Source: an uncultured Candidatus Pelagibacter sp.
GTDB taxonomy: Bacteria > Pseudomonadota > Alphaproteobacteria > Pelagibacterales > Pelagibacteraceae
DNA length: 64,000 nt
Direction of reading: 5' to 3'
Assembly (NCBI GenBank): GCA_905618805.1
Contig: CAJQSZ010000008.1
Coordinates: 1-64,000, forward strand
The notes below the pieces were generated by a model. It was not told the origin of the DNA. It saw only the letters and a list, made by a program, of their open reading frames with translations, and did no database searches. The position numbers were made by a program, and so were the translations under genes. Below are positions 44,614 through 54,573 of the stretch, in pieces (the first letter of the stretch is position 1; every line of letters starts with the position of its first letter).

Positions 44614-46041
44614 ATGAATTTAGCAATATGGGATATAGAATCTAGCAGTGCAAACACTTCATGGGGGAGTATTATTGAAGTAGGTGGTGTTTTAGTTGAT
44701 GCAAACTTTAAAGAATTAGACAGATTTAATTTTAGATGCAGGTTACCAGAAGGAGAAGTGCCTCAAGCAATGGCATTAATAGTGAATAAAACTAGTGTTG
44801 ATTTATTAACCAAAGGAAATCTAAGTCACTATCAAATGTTATCTCAATTAGAAGCAGTATTTAAAAAGTGGAGCCCAGCAATATTTATGGGTTGGTCAAA
44901 TATTGGTTTTGATGACGAGATGATAAGAAACGAATTTTTTAGAGGAATTAGATATCCATATATTACAAATGCTACACCAAACAAAAGACATGATGGATTA
45001 AACATAGCAAGAGGAGCACATGCTGTTGATGAGAGTGTAGTAAAAACAGAAATAAATGCAAAAGGTAATGCAGTAATGAAACTAGAATCATTAGCTAGAA
45101 TGAATGGCTTCGAATCTAGCGGTGCGCACTCAGCTTTATTTGATGCGGAACTAACTGTTAAGGTTTTAGGTTTAATTAAAAAAAATCAACCTCAAACATG
45201 GGATACTTTTTTAAGAACAGCAAACAAGAGTGACACAGAAACAATATTTAAAACTGAGAAGATGTTTACTCTAGCAGAATACCACTTTGGTAAGAATTAT
45301 AGATTTGTAGTTGCGCCGCTTCACCCGAAACATTGCATTCATCCAGTTTATCAATGGGGTCAAGCATTTGATCTTAAAATTGATCCAATTCCATTATTTG
45401 ATATGTCAATTTCAGAACTTAAAACTGCTATTAAAAAATTAAAGTTTTTAAGAACTATAAGATCAAACAAAGCTCCTATAATTTTAGATGCAAGTTATGG
45501 ATTACAAACTGAACCATATTGTAATCTTGATCTTGATTTAATTAAAAAGCGTGCAAAATTAGTAAACGATAATGAAAGATTCTCTCAAAATGTTTTAACT
45601 GCATTAAGAGAAACTGCTGAAGATAAAGCACAATTTGATTCACAGGTTGATCTACTTGCTGAAGAGACGATTTATAAAAAATTTACACCTCAAAAAGATA
45701 CAGCGTTATTTCCAAAATGGCATGCAGCGTCTTGGAAGGACAAATTAATTTTACTAGATAAATTTGAAGATGAGAGAATGGTAAGTTTTGGGAAAAAGAT
45801 AATTTATCAAGAATCACCAGAAACATTACCTGCAGATATGTTCAAAACTATAAAAAGAGGGATAGCTGAGAGAATATTAAGTGATGAGAAAGAGAAATGG
45901 TGGACATGTAAGGAGTTTTATTTTGAGTGTGATAATTTAAGAGATAGATACACCAACGATAAAGATGAGAAAAAGCTCAAGTTTTTGGATGAAATCAATG
46001 AATTTGTTGAAGGTATTCAAAAAAAATACGAGCAAGCTTAG
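44614..46041 (+). CDS. sbcB: exonuclease I-like DEDDh 3'-5' exonuclease
   Basis: DIESSS (DxE), GWSNIGFDDEMIRNEFFRG, GAHSALFDAELT (HxxxxD), long exonuclease I C-terminal region. Confidence 0.82.
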   Translation: MNLAIWDIESSSANTSWGSIIEVGGVLVDANFKELDRFNFRCRLPEGEVPQAMALIVNKTSVDLLTKGNLSHYQMLSQLEAVFKKWSPAIFMGWSNIGFDDEMIRNEFFRGIRYPYITNATPNKRHDGLNIARGAHAVDESVVKTEINAKGNAVMKLESLARMNGFESSGAHSALFDAELTVKVLGLIKKNQPQTWDTFLRTANKSDTETIFKTEKMFTLAEYHFGKNYRFVVAPLHPKHCIHPVYQWGQAFDLKIDPIPLFDMSISELKTAIKKLKFLRTIRSNKAPIILDASYGLQTEPYCNLDLDLIKKRAKLVNDNERFSQNVLTALRETAEDKAQFDSQVDLLAEETIYKKFTPQKDTALFPKWHAASWKDKLILLDKFEDERMVSFGKKIIYQESPETLPADMFKTIKRGIAERILSDEKEKWWTCKEFYFECDNLRDRYTNDKDEKKLKFLDEINEFVEGIQKKYEQA

Positions 46042-46116
46042 CTCTTGGTGAATTAATTAAAAAAAGATTTTTTTACACATTGAATAATAAGTTGAATCAA
46101 ATATATAAGATCTATT

Positions 46117-46437
46117 ATGGCAACAATAAGTGTAACTGATGACAATTTCGATACAGAAGTATTAAAATCTTCAAAACCAATTGTAGTTGATTTTTGGGCC
46201 GAGTGGTGCGGACCATGTAAGCAAATAGGACCAACATTAGAAGAAATTTCTGATGAAATGGCAGATCAAGTTATAATAGCAAAACACAACATTGATAATG
46301 AACCAAACACCCCAACAAAATATGGCGTTAGAGGAATTCCTACGATGTTATTATTTAAAGATGGAGAGCTAAAATCAACAAAAGTTGGTTCAACGCCCAA
46401 GTCAGATATTGTTTCTTGGATTAAAGAAAACATCTAA
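46117..46437 (+). CDS. trxA: thioredoxin
   Basis: VDFWAEWCGPCKQIGP, GIPTMLLFKDGE. Confidence 0.97.
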   Translation: MATISVTDDNFDTEVLKSSKPIVVDFWAEWCGPCKQIGPTLEEISDEMADQVIIAKHNIDNEPNTPTKYGVRGIPTMLLFKDGELKSTKVGSTPKSDIVSWIKENI

Positions 46438-47702
46438 TTTAAGTTTAAGATTTCTCCAGCTAGATATAAAGATCCTGTGATTAGAACAATATCATTTTCT
46501 TGAATTTTGATTGAAGAGATGGCCTCTTCTACCGATTTTTTATAATTAATATCAGAAAAGTTTTTAATTTTTTTTTTAAGCTCGATTCCTTTAATTGCAT
46601 TTGATTGATTTGGGATATCGATTGTCGTTAAAGTTTCAATATCCTTAAAATAATCAATATAAGCGTTATGATCTTTATTAGCCATCATTCCTAAAATAAT
46701 ATGTTTTTTACAATTTAGACTTTGTAAATATTGGTTTAATACTTTTGCTCCAAGAGGGTTGTGCGAACCATCTATAAATAATTGATTATCCTTAACTAAA
46801 TTTTTTAGTTTACCAAATTTAATTTCTTGCAGGCGAGCAATACTTTTAATTTTAGTAATACCGCTTTTTATATGTTCATTGGTTATTTTATAATCACTTA
46901 ATTGTCTAGCTGTTGCAATAGCAGTTGAAATATTTTCTAATTGAAATTCCCCAGGTAGATTGGGCCTTGGAAGTTTAATACTACCAAACTCATCTTCAAA
47001 AATAAAAAAATCATTTTCCTTAAGAGCAAAACTATAGTTATTATTAAAGGTTATTTTTTTAGATTGGTTGTTTTTAATAATTTTTTCAATGTAGTTACTA
47101 ATCTCATTAGAATTCTGTTTTGCAACAATAATTTTTGAATCTAATAAAGTTGAAGTTTTTTCAAATATAATTTTCTCAACGGTTTGCTCTTCACTTGGTA
47201 GCCAATCTAAATGATCAAGTCCAATAGCTGTCACAACACTTGCTAAATTTTTTTTCAATATATTTGTTGCATCGAATCTATGAAACAAACCAGACTCAAT
47301 TAAGTTAATATTTTTGGGATATTTTTTAGCATAATGGAAGAATGCAACTGTTAATATTTCAAAGAAAGTAATTTGTGTTCCACCATTTATCTCTTCTATT
47401 TCAGATAATAAATTAGCTAATTCATCATCAGTTAAAGGTTTGTTGTTATAAATAAATCTTTCATTAATTTTTTGTATGTGAGGACTAGTGTAGATATTAC
47501 ATTTATAGTCAGCCTCTTTTAGAATGGCACAGAGTGCTTGAATAGTTGAATATTTTCCATTGGTACCCACCACAGAAATACAATTAATTTGATCTTGAGG
47601 ATTTCCTAATTTTTGACAAAGATTTTTAGTTCGATCTAGGCTTAGATCAATCTCTTTAGGATGCAGCTTTTGTAATCGCTCTACTATTTTCTGAAGTTTC
47701 AT
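46434..47702 (-). CDS. folC: bifunctional folylpolyglutamate/dihydrofolate synthase
   Basis: VVGTNGKYST, YTSPHIQKINERF, FIDGSHNPLGA. Confidence 0.92.
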   Translation of the reverse strand: MKLQKIVERLQKLHPKEIDLSLDRTKNLCQKLGNPQDQINCISVVGTNGKYSTIQALCAILKEADYKCNIYTSPHIQKINERFIYNNKPLTDDELANLLSEIEEINGGTQITFFEILTVAFFHYAKKYPKNINLIESGLFHRFDATNILKKNLASVVTAIGLDHLDWLPSEEQTVEKIIFEKTSTLLDSKIIVAKQNSNEISNYIEKIIKNNQSKKITFNNNYSFALKENDFFIFEDEFGSIKLPRPNLPGEFQLENISTAIATARQLSDYKITNEHIKSGITKIKSIARLQEIKFGKLKNLVKDNQLFIDGSHNPLGAKVLNQYLQSLNCKKHIILGMMANKDHNAYIDYFKDIETLTTIDIPNQSNAIKGIELKKKIKNFSDINYKKSVEEAISSIKIQENDIVLITGSLYLAGEILNLN

Positions 47703-48585
47703 TTTCTAATAAATTTATAGCAGAATTTTTATTTAGCAATATTGATAATAATGTATCAATTTTTTCTCTTAGGTCTTTTCTCTCAACAATTAAATCCACA
47801 AAGCCAGTTTTTTCAACATATTCACTTCTTTGAAATCCTTCAGGTAATTCTTCCCTAACAGTTCCTTGAATAACTCTTGCTCCAGCAAAGGCTATAAGCG
47901 CCCCAGGTTCTGCTAAATGAAGATCACCTAACATTGCATATGATGCTGTGATACCACCAGCTGTTGGGTCTGTTAACACAACAAGATAAGGAAGATTATT
48001 TTTTTTAAGTTCATTGATTGCTAAAGTTGTTCTGGTCATCTGTGAAAGTGAGATTAATGACTCCATCATTCTCATTCCCCCACCTGAGGTGAAGACCACA
48101 AAAGGTTGTGTGTTTTCAATAGCGTGTTGAATTCCGTATAAGAAGGCCTCACCTTCAGCAGCACCAATTGAGCCACCTATAAAATCAAAGTCTGACGCAA
48201 TAGCAGTGAGCTTTAAACTTTTAATATTTGTGTCAACTACCATCATTCCACAATTCATACTTGTTTTTTTACGTGCAGCCTTTAATCTATCTTTATAGGT
48301 TTTTGAATCGTTCCAATTTAAAGGATCATCCTGAGGTATTGGTGTTTTTAAAACTTCATAATTATTTTTTCCAAAAACAATATCAAACCTTTGACGTGGG
48401 CTTGTTCTGTGATGCTTGTTACAAGATGGGCAAACCCATAAATTTTCTTCTAAATCTTTTTTAAGAATGGGGCCTTTGCAGCAAGATGTCCAGTCACTAC
48501 TTGCAATGTCAGCCTTGGTTGCTCTTGTCCTAATAATCTTTTTTATTTTTTCACTAAAACGTAAAGTTTTTTTAATCCAGTTCAT
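47656..48585 (-). CDS. accD: acetyl-CoA carboxylase carboxyltransferase beta subunit
   Basis: FTSGGGMRMMESLISLSQM, LTDPTAGGITASYAMLGD, CPSCNKHHR. Confidence 0.96.
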   Translation of the reverse strand: MNWIKKTLRFSEKIKKIIRTRATKADIASSDWTSCCKGPILKKDLEENLWVCPSCNKHHRTSPRQRFDIVFGKNNYEVLKTPIPQDDPLNWNDSKTYKDRLKAARKKTSMNCGMMVVDTNIKSLKLTAIASDFDFIGGSIGAAEGEAFLYGIQHAIENTQPFVVFTSGGGMRMMESLISLSQMTRTTLAINELKKNNLPYLVVLTDPTAGGITASYAMLGDLHLAEPGALIAFAGARVIQGTVREELPEGFQRSEYVEKTGFVDLIVERKDLREKIDTLLSILLNKNSAINLLENETSENSRAITKAAS

Positions 48586-49379
48586 ATAATTTTTTTTCTT
48601 AGTCTTTTTACAATATTAGTTACATTTGTGACAGGATTTTGTCTTTTTTGAATAGATTTAGAGATTTCTTTACATAAAGCACTGCCTACTACCAATCCAT
48701 CAGATTTTTTTAACGAAGCTATAGTCTTTTCTGTAATACCAAACCCAATAACTATATTTTTATTTTTGTTTAGATTTTTAATTTTATTATATCTTTTTAG
48801 AATTTTTTTAGGTGAAACTTTTAGCTTACCTCCTGTTGTCGATAACATTGATATATAATAAATCATATCATGCGAATCTTTAATAATATTTTTCATTCTT
48901 TTCTGGGATGTAGTGGGGGACACTAATTGAATAAAATTAATATTCATTTTTTTACATTTTTGAGCAAATATTTTGTTTTCTGGATAAGGTAAATCAACCA
49001 CAATCAAACCATCAACACCCACTTTTCTGCAAATGCTAATAAAGTTATCGTCACCATACTGAAAGACTACATTATAATAACCCATCAAAATTACTGGTTT
49101 TGCTTGTTTTGATTTTTTAAAATCTTTTACAATTGAAAAGACATCTTTAATTTTGATACCATTCTTTAAAGCTCTGTATGCACTTGATTGAATTTGGCCC
49201 CCATCAGCAATGGGAGTATTGTGAGGAAAACCTATTTCACAAATATCAGCATAGTCAGCTATAGACTTTAATATTTCTAAAGATTCTTTTTTGGTATTAT
49301 CACCTGCAACAATGTAGGTTAATAGAGCAGGTCTTTTTTCATTCTTAGTTTTTTTAAAAGCTAAGTTAATTAAAGACAT
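48582..49379 (-). CDS. trpA: tryptophan synthase alpha subunit
   Basis: DICEIGFPHNTPIADGGQIQ, DGLIVVDLPYPE, GFGI. Confidence 0.96.
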   Translation of the reverse strand: MSLINLAFKKTKNEKRPALLTYIVAGDNTKKESLEILKSIADYADICEIGFPHNTPIADGGQIQSSAYRALKNGIKIKDVFSIVKDFKKSKQAKPVILMGYYNVVFQYGDDNFISICRKVGVDGLIVVDLPYPENKIFAQKCKKMNINFIQLVSPTTSQKRMKNIIKDSHDMIYYISMLSTTGGKLKVSPKKILKRYNKIKNLNKNKNIVIGFGITEKTIASLKKSDGLVVGSALCKEISKSIQKRQNPVTNVTNIVKRLRKKII

Positions 49380-49380
49380 A

Positions 49381-50613
49381 TTAATTAATTTTCCCCAATC
49401 TTACTTTTAAAATATCTCTATCCTTTTTTGCATCACCACAAGAATTTACAATAATAATTGTATTCTTACTTAATTTGGGTGCAATTTTAATAGCTTCTGC
49501 AAACGCATGACATGGCTCTAAACTTGGGTTTATTTTTTCAAGTCTCGTGACAAGTTTATAAGCGCTTAATGCAGCCTCATCTGTAGCTGATGTATATCTT
49601 GCTCTTTTAGTATCTTTTAAAAAACAATGAATTGGAGATACACCTGGGTAATCTAACCCTGCTGAAATTGACTCAGTATCATTAATTTGTCCCTCACTGT
49701 TTTGACATACGTAAGCAGCCGCTCCATGCAAAATTCCAAGTTTAGCATTATTTGTTAAAGGTGCTGCATGTAGTTTAGAGTTTTTAGCTCCTCCAGCCTC
49801 AACACCAATTAATTCAATTTGTTTTTTATCATAATCAATAAAGTCACTCCAAAACCCATAAGCAGAACTTCCACCACCAATACAATTAATAAGCTTAATT
49901 TTTTTTGGCAATTTTTTAAATTCATATTTAAGTTGTAGTTTTAATTCTTTTGAAATTTGAGAGGTACTCCAACCACAAATTTTAACAAAAATATTAGGAC
50001 CAACTGTTGAGCCGACACACATATGAGTGTTATTACAGTTTGAAACCCAATATCTCATACACTCACTAACAGCATCAACCAGTGTCTGACTTCCAGAATA
50101 AACAGGAACAATTTCAGCCCCATTTTTTTTCATTGCTTCTACATTAGGTTTTTGTCTCTTTATGTCTTTTGCACCCATGAATATTCTACACTTAAGACCA
50201 AATTTTTTAGCAGCCATACTTAGCATTTTTCCCGCATAGCCAGCCCCCGTATCTCCCACAACATAATTTTTACCTGCTTTTTTAGCAATAAGACAATGAA
50301 CTGTAGCATTATAAATTTTGTGAGCACCTCCGTTCGCCTCAGAGACCATTTTAGCATATATTTGTGCTCCACCAAGGTGGCTAGTTAGTTTTTGAAGTTT
50401 TATAAATGAAGTAGGAGAACCTATGTAGTTTTTAAAGTAAAAATCTTTTTGTTTTAAAAATTTTTTATTATGTCTTAGTTTTTCAAAAAGAACTGTTAAA
50501 TCCTCAATAGGTTTTTTTAAAGTTTCAGGAATAAAACTTCCACCAAATTTACCACCCCAAAAGCCATACTTGTCATGCTGATCAATTAAAGGAACTTTTT
50601 TTTTAAGTTTCAT
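49381..50613 (-). CDS. trpB: tryptophan synthase beta subunit
   Basis: EANGGAHKIYNA, GDTGAGYAG, CIGGGSSAYGF, GLDYPGVSP. Confidence 0.96.
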   Translation of the reverse strand: MKLKKKVPLIDQHDKYGFWGGKFGGSFIPETLKKPIEDLTVLFEKLRHNKKFLKQKDFYFKNYIGSPTSFIKLQKLTSHLGGAQIYAKMVSEANGGAHKIYNATVHCLIAKKAGKNYVVGDTGAGYAGKMLSMAAKKFGLKCRIFMGAKDIKRQKPNVEAMKKNGAEIVPVYSGSQTLVDAVSECMRYWVSNCNNTHMCVGSTVGPNIFVKICGWSTSQISKELKLQLKYEFKKLPKKIKLINCIGGGSSAYGFWSDFIDYDKKQIELIGVEAGGAKNSKLHAAPLTNNAKLGILHGAAAYVCQNSEGQINDTESISAGLDYPGVSPIHCFLKDTKRARYTSATDEAALSAYKLVTRLEKINPSLEPCHAFAEAIKIAPKLSKNTIIIVNSCGDAKKDRDILKVRLGKIN

Positions 50614-51226
50614 TATTAATTTGTTTAATTTTGTTTAAAAAAATATTAATTTTTGATGTATCTTTTAATCCAGATGTTTCTAGACCTCCAGAAATATCTA
50701 TAATATCTGCTATTTCTTTATAATTTTGAAGGTTATCTTCTATACGAATATTTCCTGCCAACATTAACTCTTTATCCATTTTAAGGTTTTTGATTAACTG
50801 ATGATCAAAAGACAAGCTTTTCTCATAACCCTTACTGTCAAATAGTATCACGTCAGCAAGCTCATTGTATTCCATAAATTTTACAATATCATTTTGATCT
50901 TTGACAGTGATAGCTACAATAATTTTTTTGTGATATTTTTCTTTAATAAATTTTATCTCACCTGAAGAACAGTCATAAATTTGGTAATAATCAAAAGCTA
51001 AGTCTTTTATTTTTTCCAAAATATCTTCATTAGGACTAACAAGCACAGCAACATACTTAGAATTTTTTTTATCAATTTTTAAAAGTTCTTTAAGTTTATC
51101 AAATTCAACAAATCTCTTTGATTTCGAATAATTAACAATAAAACCAATATATTCTGGAGGGTGAGAATGTGCTGTTAAAAATTGTAAAGTTTTGGAATCA
51201 GATATTCCACAAATTTTTACTTTCAT
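50603..51226 (-). CDS. trpF: phosphoribosylanthranilate isomerase
   Basis: KVKICGISD N-terminus, ILFDSKG, LAGNIRIEDN, IDISGGLETSG; next to trpB. Confidence 0.93.
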   Translation of the reverse strand: MKVKICGISDSKTLQFLTAHSHPPEYIGFIVNYSKSKRFVEFDKLKELLKIDKKNSKYVAVLVSPNEDILEKIKDLAFDYYQIYDCSSGEIKFIKEKYHKKIIVAITVKDQNDIVKFMEYNELADVILFDSKGYEKSLSFDHQLIKNLKMDKELMLAGNIRIEDNLQNYKEIADIIDISGGLETSGLKDTSKINIFLNKIKQINNET

Positions 51227-51904
51227 CTATTTTATAGACAAAAGTATATTTTTAATATTTTCTTTTGGATCACCTTTAGTAATGGGTCGACCAATTATCA
51301 AACAATCACTGCCTTCCTTAATAGCTTCATTAGCACTCATAGTTCTTTTTTGATCATCTTTAGTATCTTTCATTCTAATGCCGGGGGTAAAACATTTAAG
51401 TCTAGGAGCAATCTCTTTGATCATTTTTATCTCTAATGGACTGCAAATAACACCATGCAAGTTTGCATCCATTGCAATTTTAATTAACTTCTTTACTTGT
51501 GCTTCAACTTTATTATTAAAACCTAAATTTTCTAAATCTTCATTCTCAAAGCTTGTTAAAATTGAAACTCCTAATAATCTAAGATTAATTTTTTCTGCAG
51601 CTTCGTTAGCTGCTTTAAGAGCATCAAAGCCATTAAGCAGATGAACTGTTGCATAATTTACATTTAAATCTTTAAGAGATTTTATTGATTCTACTAATGT
51701 ATTTTTAATATCAAAAAATTTTCCATCATAAAAAATAGGTTTCTTAAATTTTGAAAGTTCTCTTATTTCTTCAGGGCTTCTTTGGGTTATATATTGTAAA
51801 CCAATTTTAATTCCTGAAATATCTTCATGAATTAATTCTAGTAAATCTAATATTTCTTTTTGACTTGAGACATCACAGGCTACGAAGATATTTTTATTCG
51901 TCAT
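51227..51904 (-). CDS. pyrF: orotidine 5'-phosphate decarboxylase
   Basis: FVACDVSS, YDGKFFDIKNTL (DxKxxD), FTPGIRM, LIIGRPITKGDP. Confidence 0.93.
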   Translation of the reverse strand: MTNKNIFVACDVSSQKEILDLLELIHEDISGIKIGLQYITQRSPEEIRELSKFKKPIFYDGKFFDIKNTLVESIKSLKDLNVNYATVHLLNGFDALKAANEAAEKINLRLLGVSILTSFENEDLENLGFNNKVEAQVKKLIKIAMDANLHGVICSPLEIKMIKEIAPRLKCFTPGIRMKDTKDDQKRTMSANEAIKEGSDCLIIGRPITKGDPKENIKNILLSIK

Positions 51905-52184
51905 TGTTCAATTTTTTAAACATTTCCTTCGCCATTTTAAAGTGAATTGTTTTCTTTTCAGGTGTATTCACTTTTTCTCCAGTTTTGGGATTTCGAGAAA
52001 TTCTAGCTTTTTGCGTATTAGTTGAAAAAATGCCAAAACCTCTCAGTTCAACACGATCTCCACGTTTGAGAGCTTGTTTGATCTCAACCAAAATGATATT
52101 TGTAAATTTCTCTAAATCTTTTTTTAAAAAATTTGGATAGTTGTCGGTTAATTGTTTTAAAAGTTTTGATTTAACAATTGCCAA
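51894..52184 (-). CDS. ihfB: integration host factor beta-like DNA-binding protein
   Basis: HU/IHF fold: ALKRGDRVELRGFGIFSTNTQKARISRNPKTGEKVNTPEKKTIHFK; after rpsA. Confidence 0.93.
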   Translation of the reverse strand: MAIVKSKLLKQLTDNYPNFLKKDLEKFTNIILVEIKQALKRGDRVELRGFGIFSTNTQKARISRNPKTGEKVNTPEKKTIHFKMAKEMFKKLNNDE

Positions 52185-52187
52185 TTT

Positions 52188-53918
52188 TTATTCGTCTTCT
52201 TTTTTTTTCTTTTCTAAGTCTTCTGATAAAGAAGAGAAAGGTAAATTTTTTCCAGAACCTTCAGAGCCATACTTATCTAAAGCTTCTTTTTTATCCATTT
52301 CTTCCAATAACTTAATACTCAATGTAGCTTTTCTTTTAGTTAGATCTAATTCAGATATTGCACAGTCAATTCTTTCTCCACCTGTAAACCTTGCGGGTCT
52401 AGCATCAGCAGCATTAATAGCGATTGCAGATTTTTTGATGATGAAGTCCATTTCACAACCTTCAGGTCTAACAACTAAACCTTTGATATCAGTTGATATA
52501 ATTTTAACAGTAATTGTTTCTTTCACTTTTTTATTATTAAACCAATCAAAAGGGTCTGGTTGAGTTTGACGTAAACCAACTCGCACTTTTTGCTCTTCTG
52601 CTTTAACTTCTAAAACTTTAACTTTAAATTTATCCCCAATTTTATGTTTAGCTAGCTCCTCTTCTCCATTGGTAAGATAAGTAAGATCATTACAATGCAA
52701 GAATGCATCAATATCTATATCTTCAATTTTTAAGAAAAGAGAGTATTCATTCTTACTAACCACTTCACCTTCAACTTCAGATCCAACAGGGTACTTTTTT
52801 TCAAAAGTTTCAAATGGATTTTCTTTTGTTAGACGGTGAGAAATCGCAACTCTTCTTTTTTCTTTATCAATTTCTGTAATTATACAATCAATCTCATCAC
52901 CTACAGCGAACATTTTTTTTGCTGAAATATTTTTCTTAGTCCAACTTAATTCGCTTGAATGTAGTAAAGTTGATAACCCTTTTTCAAGTTCACAGAAAGC
53001 ACCAAAATCCATTAATTTAACTACCTTAACTTTATAAACTTTATTCAATTCATAGTTTGTAATATTTTCAAAGGGATCAGGAGAAAGTTGTTTAACAGAA
53101 CAGCCAACTTGTAGTTTTTCTTTGTCCACTGTAATTACTAAAAGATCATGCTTTTCTCCAATTGTAAAAACCTCATCAGGGTGATTAACTCTTGAATAAG
53201 ATATTTCTTGCAAGTGCACTAAAACATCAAGTTCACCATTGACACTAAAGAAACAGCCAAACGAACTATAACCTTTAACTTCAGCTCCTTTAATTACATC
53301 ACCAACTTTAAATTTTTCTACAATTTTAATTTTATCCTCTTTTTTGAAGGATGAAATAATTTCTCTTCTGGAAACACAAGCATTTCCTCTTATTTTATCT
53401 AATTTAATAAGAGCAAATTTTTGAGGCTCGTTCATTAGATGACTTATGTCTTTTAAAGGCTTATCTGAAATTTGGGATCCTGGTAAAAACATTAATGAAC
53501 CAGTTTCGATATGCTCTACTATACAACCACCTTTAACACGACCAGTAATTTTACCCATAATAGGTTCGTTTTTTTCATAAGCTTCAACTAGCTTATCCCA
53601 TCCTTGAATTTTTTGAGCCTTAGAAGCAGATACTAATACTTCACCTTTTTTATCTTCTAGTCTTTCAAGAAGAACAGAAATTTTTTCACCTACTTTTGCT
53701 TTTTCAAGCATACCCATACTTTTTAATTCATTGATATCTAGGATAGGCTCTGACTTTAATCCAGGAACTTCAAGGAACACAAAGTTATCTGTTACTTTAT
53801 TCACAACACCAGTGATTACTTTTCCTTCTTCAAGGTTAGCTGTCTTTGTAAATTGTGAATTTAGTAATTGTTCGAACTCTTTAGAGGCTGGGTTTGAAAG
53901 ATCTTTATAAATTTCCAT
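52188..53918 (-). CDS. rpsA: 30S ribosomal protein S1
   Basis: multiple S1 repeats; order cmk-rpsA-ihfB. Confidence 0.97.
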   Translation of the reverse strand: MEIYKDLSNPASKEFEQLLNSQFTKTANLEEGKVITGVVNKVTDNFVFLEVPGLKSEPILDINELKSMGMLEKAKVGEKISVLLERLEDKKGEVLVSASKAQKIQGWDKLVEAYEKNEPIMGKITGRVKGGCIVEHIETGSLMFLPGSQISDKPLKDISHLMNEPQKFALIKLDKIRGNACVSRREIISSFKKEDKIKIVEKFKVGDVIKGAEVKGYSSFGCFFSVNGELDVLVHLQEISYSRVNHPDEVFTIGEKHDLLVITVDKEKLQVGCSVKQLSPDPFENITNYELNKVYKVKVVKLMDFGAFCELEKGLSTLLHSSELSWTKKNISAKKMFAVGDEIDCIITEIDKEKRRVAISHRLTKENPFETFEKKYPVGSEVEGEVVSKNEYSLFLKIEDIDIDAFLHCNDLTYLTNGEEELAKHKIGDKFKVKVLEVKAEEQKVRVGLRQTQPDPFDWFNNKKVKETITVKIISTDIKGLVVRPEGCEMDFIIKKSAIAINAADARPARFTGGERIDCAISELDLTKRKATLSIKLLEEMDKKEALDKYGSEGSGKNLPFSSLSEDLEKKKKEDE

Positions 53919-54571
53919 TAAGCTTTTAGTTTCCTATTCATAATTTGTTTAATTTTTAAAAAGCATGATCTTTTAGTTAAATTTGTTGTATTAATCAAGA
54001 TAGAATCTTTAGTTTTCATTAGAGGTGAAACTTTTCTATTATAATCAGTTTTATCTCGTTTTTTAATGCTTTTTTGTACATCACTTAAGGATATTTTGTT
54101 ATTTAATCCCTTTAATTCCTTATATCTCCTCAAAGCTCTAGTTTTAACATTAGCCGTTATAAAAAATTTAAAATCAGCATCAGGAATTATTTTGTAAGTT
54201 ATGTCTCGTCCATCCAAACAAGAGCCATTGTATTTTTTAGGTGGATAATAAGCACTTTTAATTTGAAATGCATGAACGAGTTTTCTAATTTTTTTATCTT
54301 TTGCTATTGCAGAAGCCATTGTACCAACTTCATCTGATAACAATTTTTTATTTTGTAAATCCTTTAAACTTAACTTTTTTATTTTATCTTTTATTAAAGT
54401 GTATCCATATTTTTTTGGTTGAGTAAGCTTGAGATTTGCAATTAATCTATAAATTTTACCAGTATCTAAATAAAATAAATTAAAGTATTTAGAGATTAAT
54501 TTAGCCTGAGTTCCAGCACCAGCAGCAGCAGGTGAGTCTATTGCTACTTTAATCTTATTAGCTAATTTCAT
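53918..54571 (-). CDS. cmk: cytidylate kinase
   Basis: AIDSPAAAGAGTQAKLISK, LDTGKIYR, CLDGRDITYKIIPDADFKFFITA. Confidence 0.92.
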   Translation of the reverse strand: MKLANKIKVAIDSPAAAGAGTQAKLISKYFNLFYLDTGKIYRLIANLKLTQPKKYGYTLIKDKIKKLSLKDLQNKKLLSDEVGTMASAIAKDKKIRKLVHAFQIKSAYYPPKKYNGSCLDGRDITYKIIPDADFKFFITANVKTRALRRYKELKGLNNKISLSDVQKSIKKRDKTDYNRKVSPLMKTKDSILINTTNLTKRSCFLKIKQIMNRKLKA

Positions 54572-54573
54572 AA

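Noticed and set aside
46080-46116. Leaderless promoter for trxA (TTGAAT-18-TATAAG)
   Set aside because: AT-rich background gives many similar matches; not strong enough to call.
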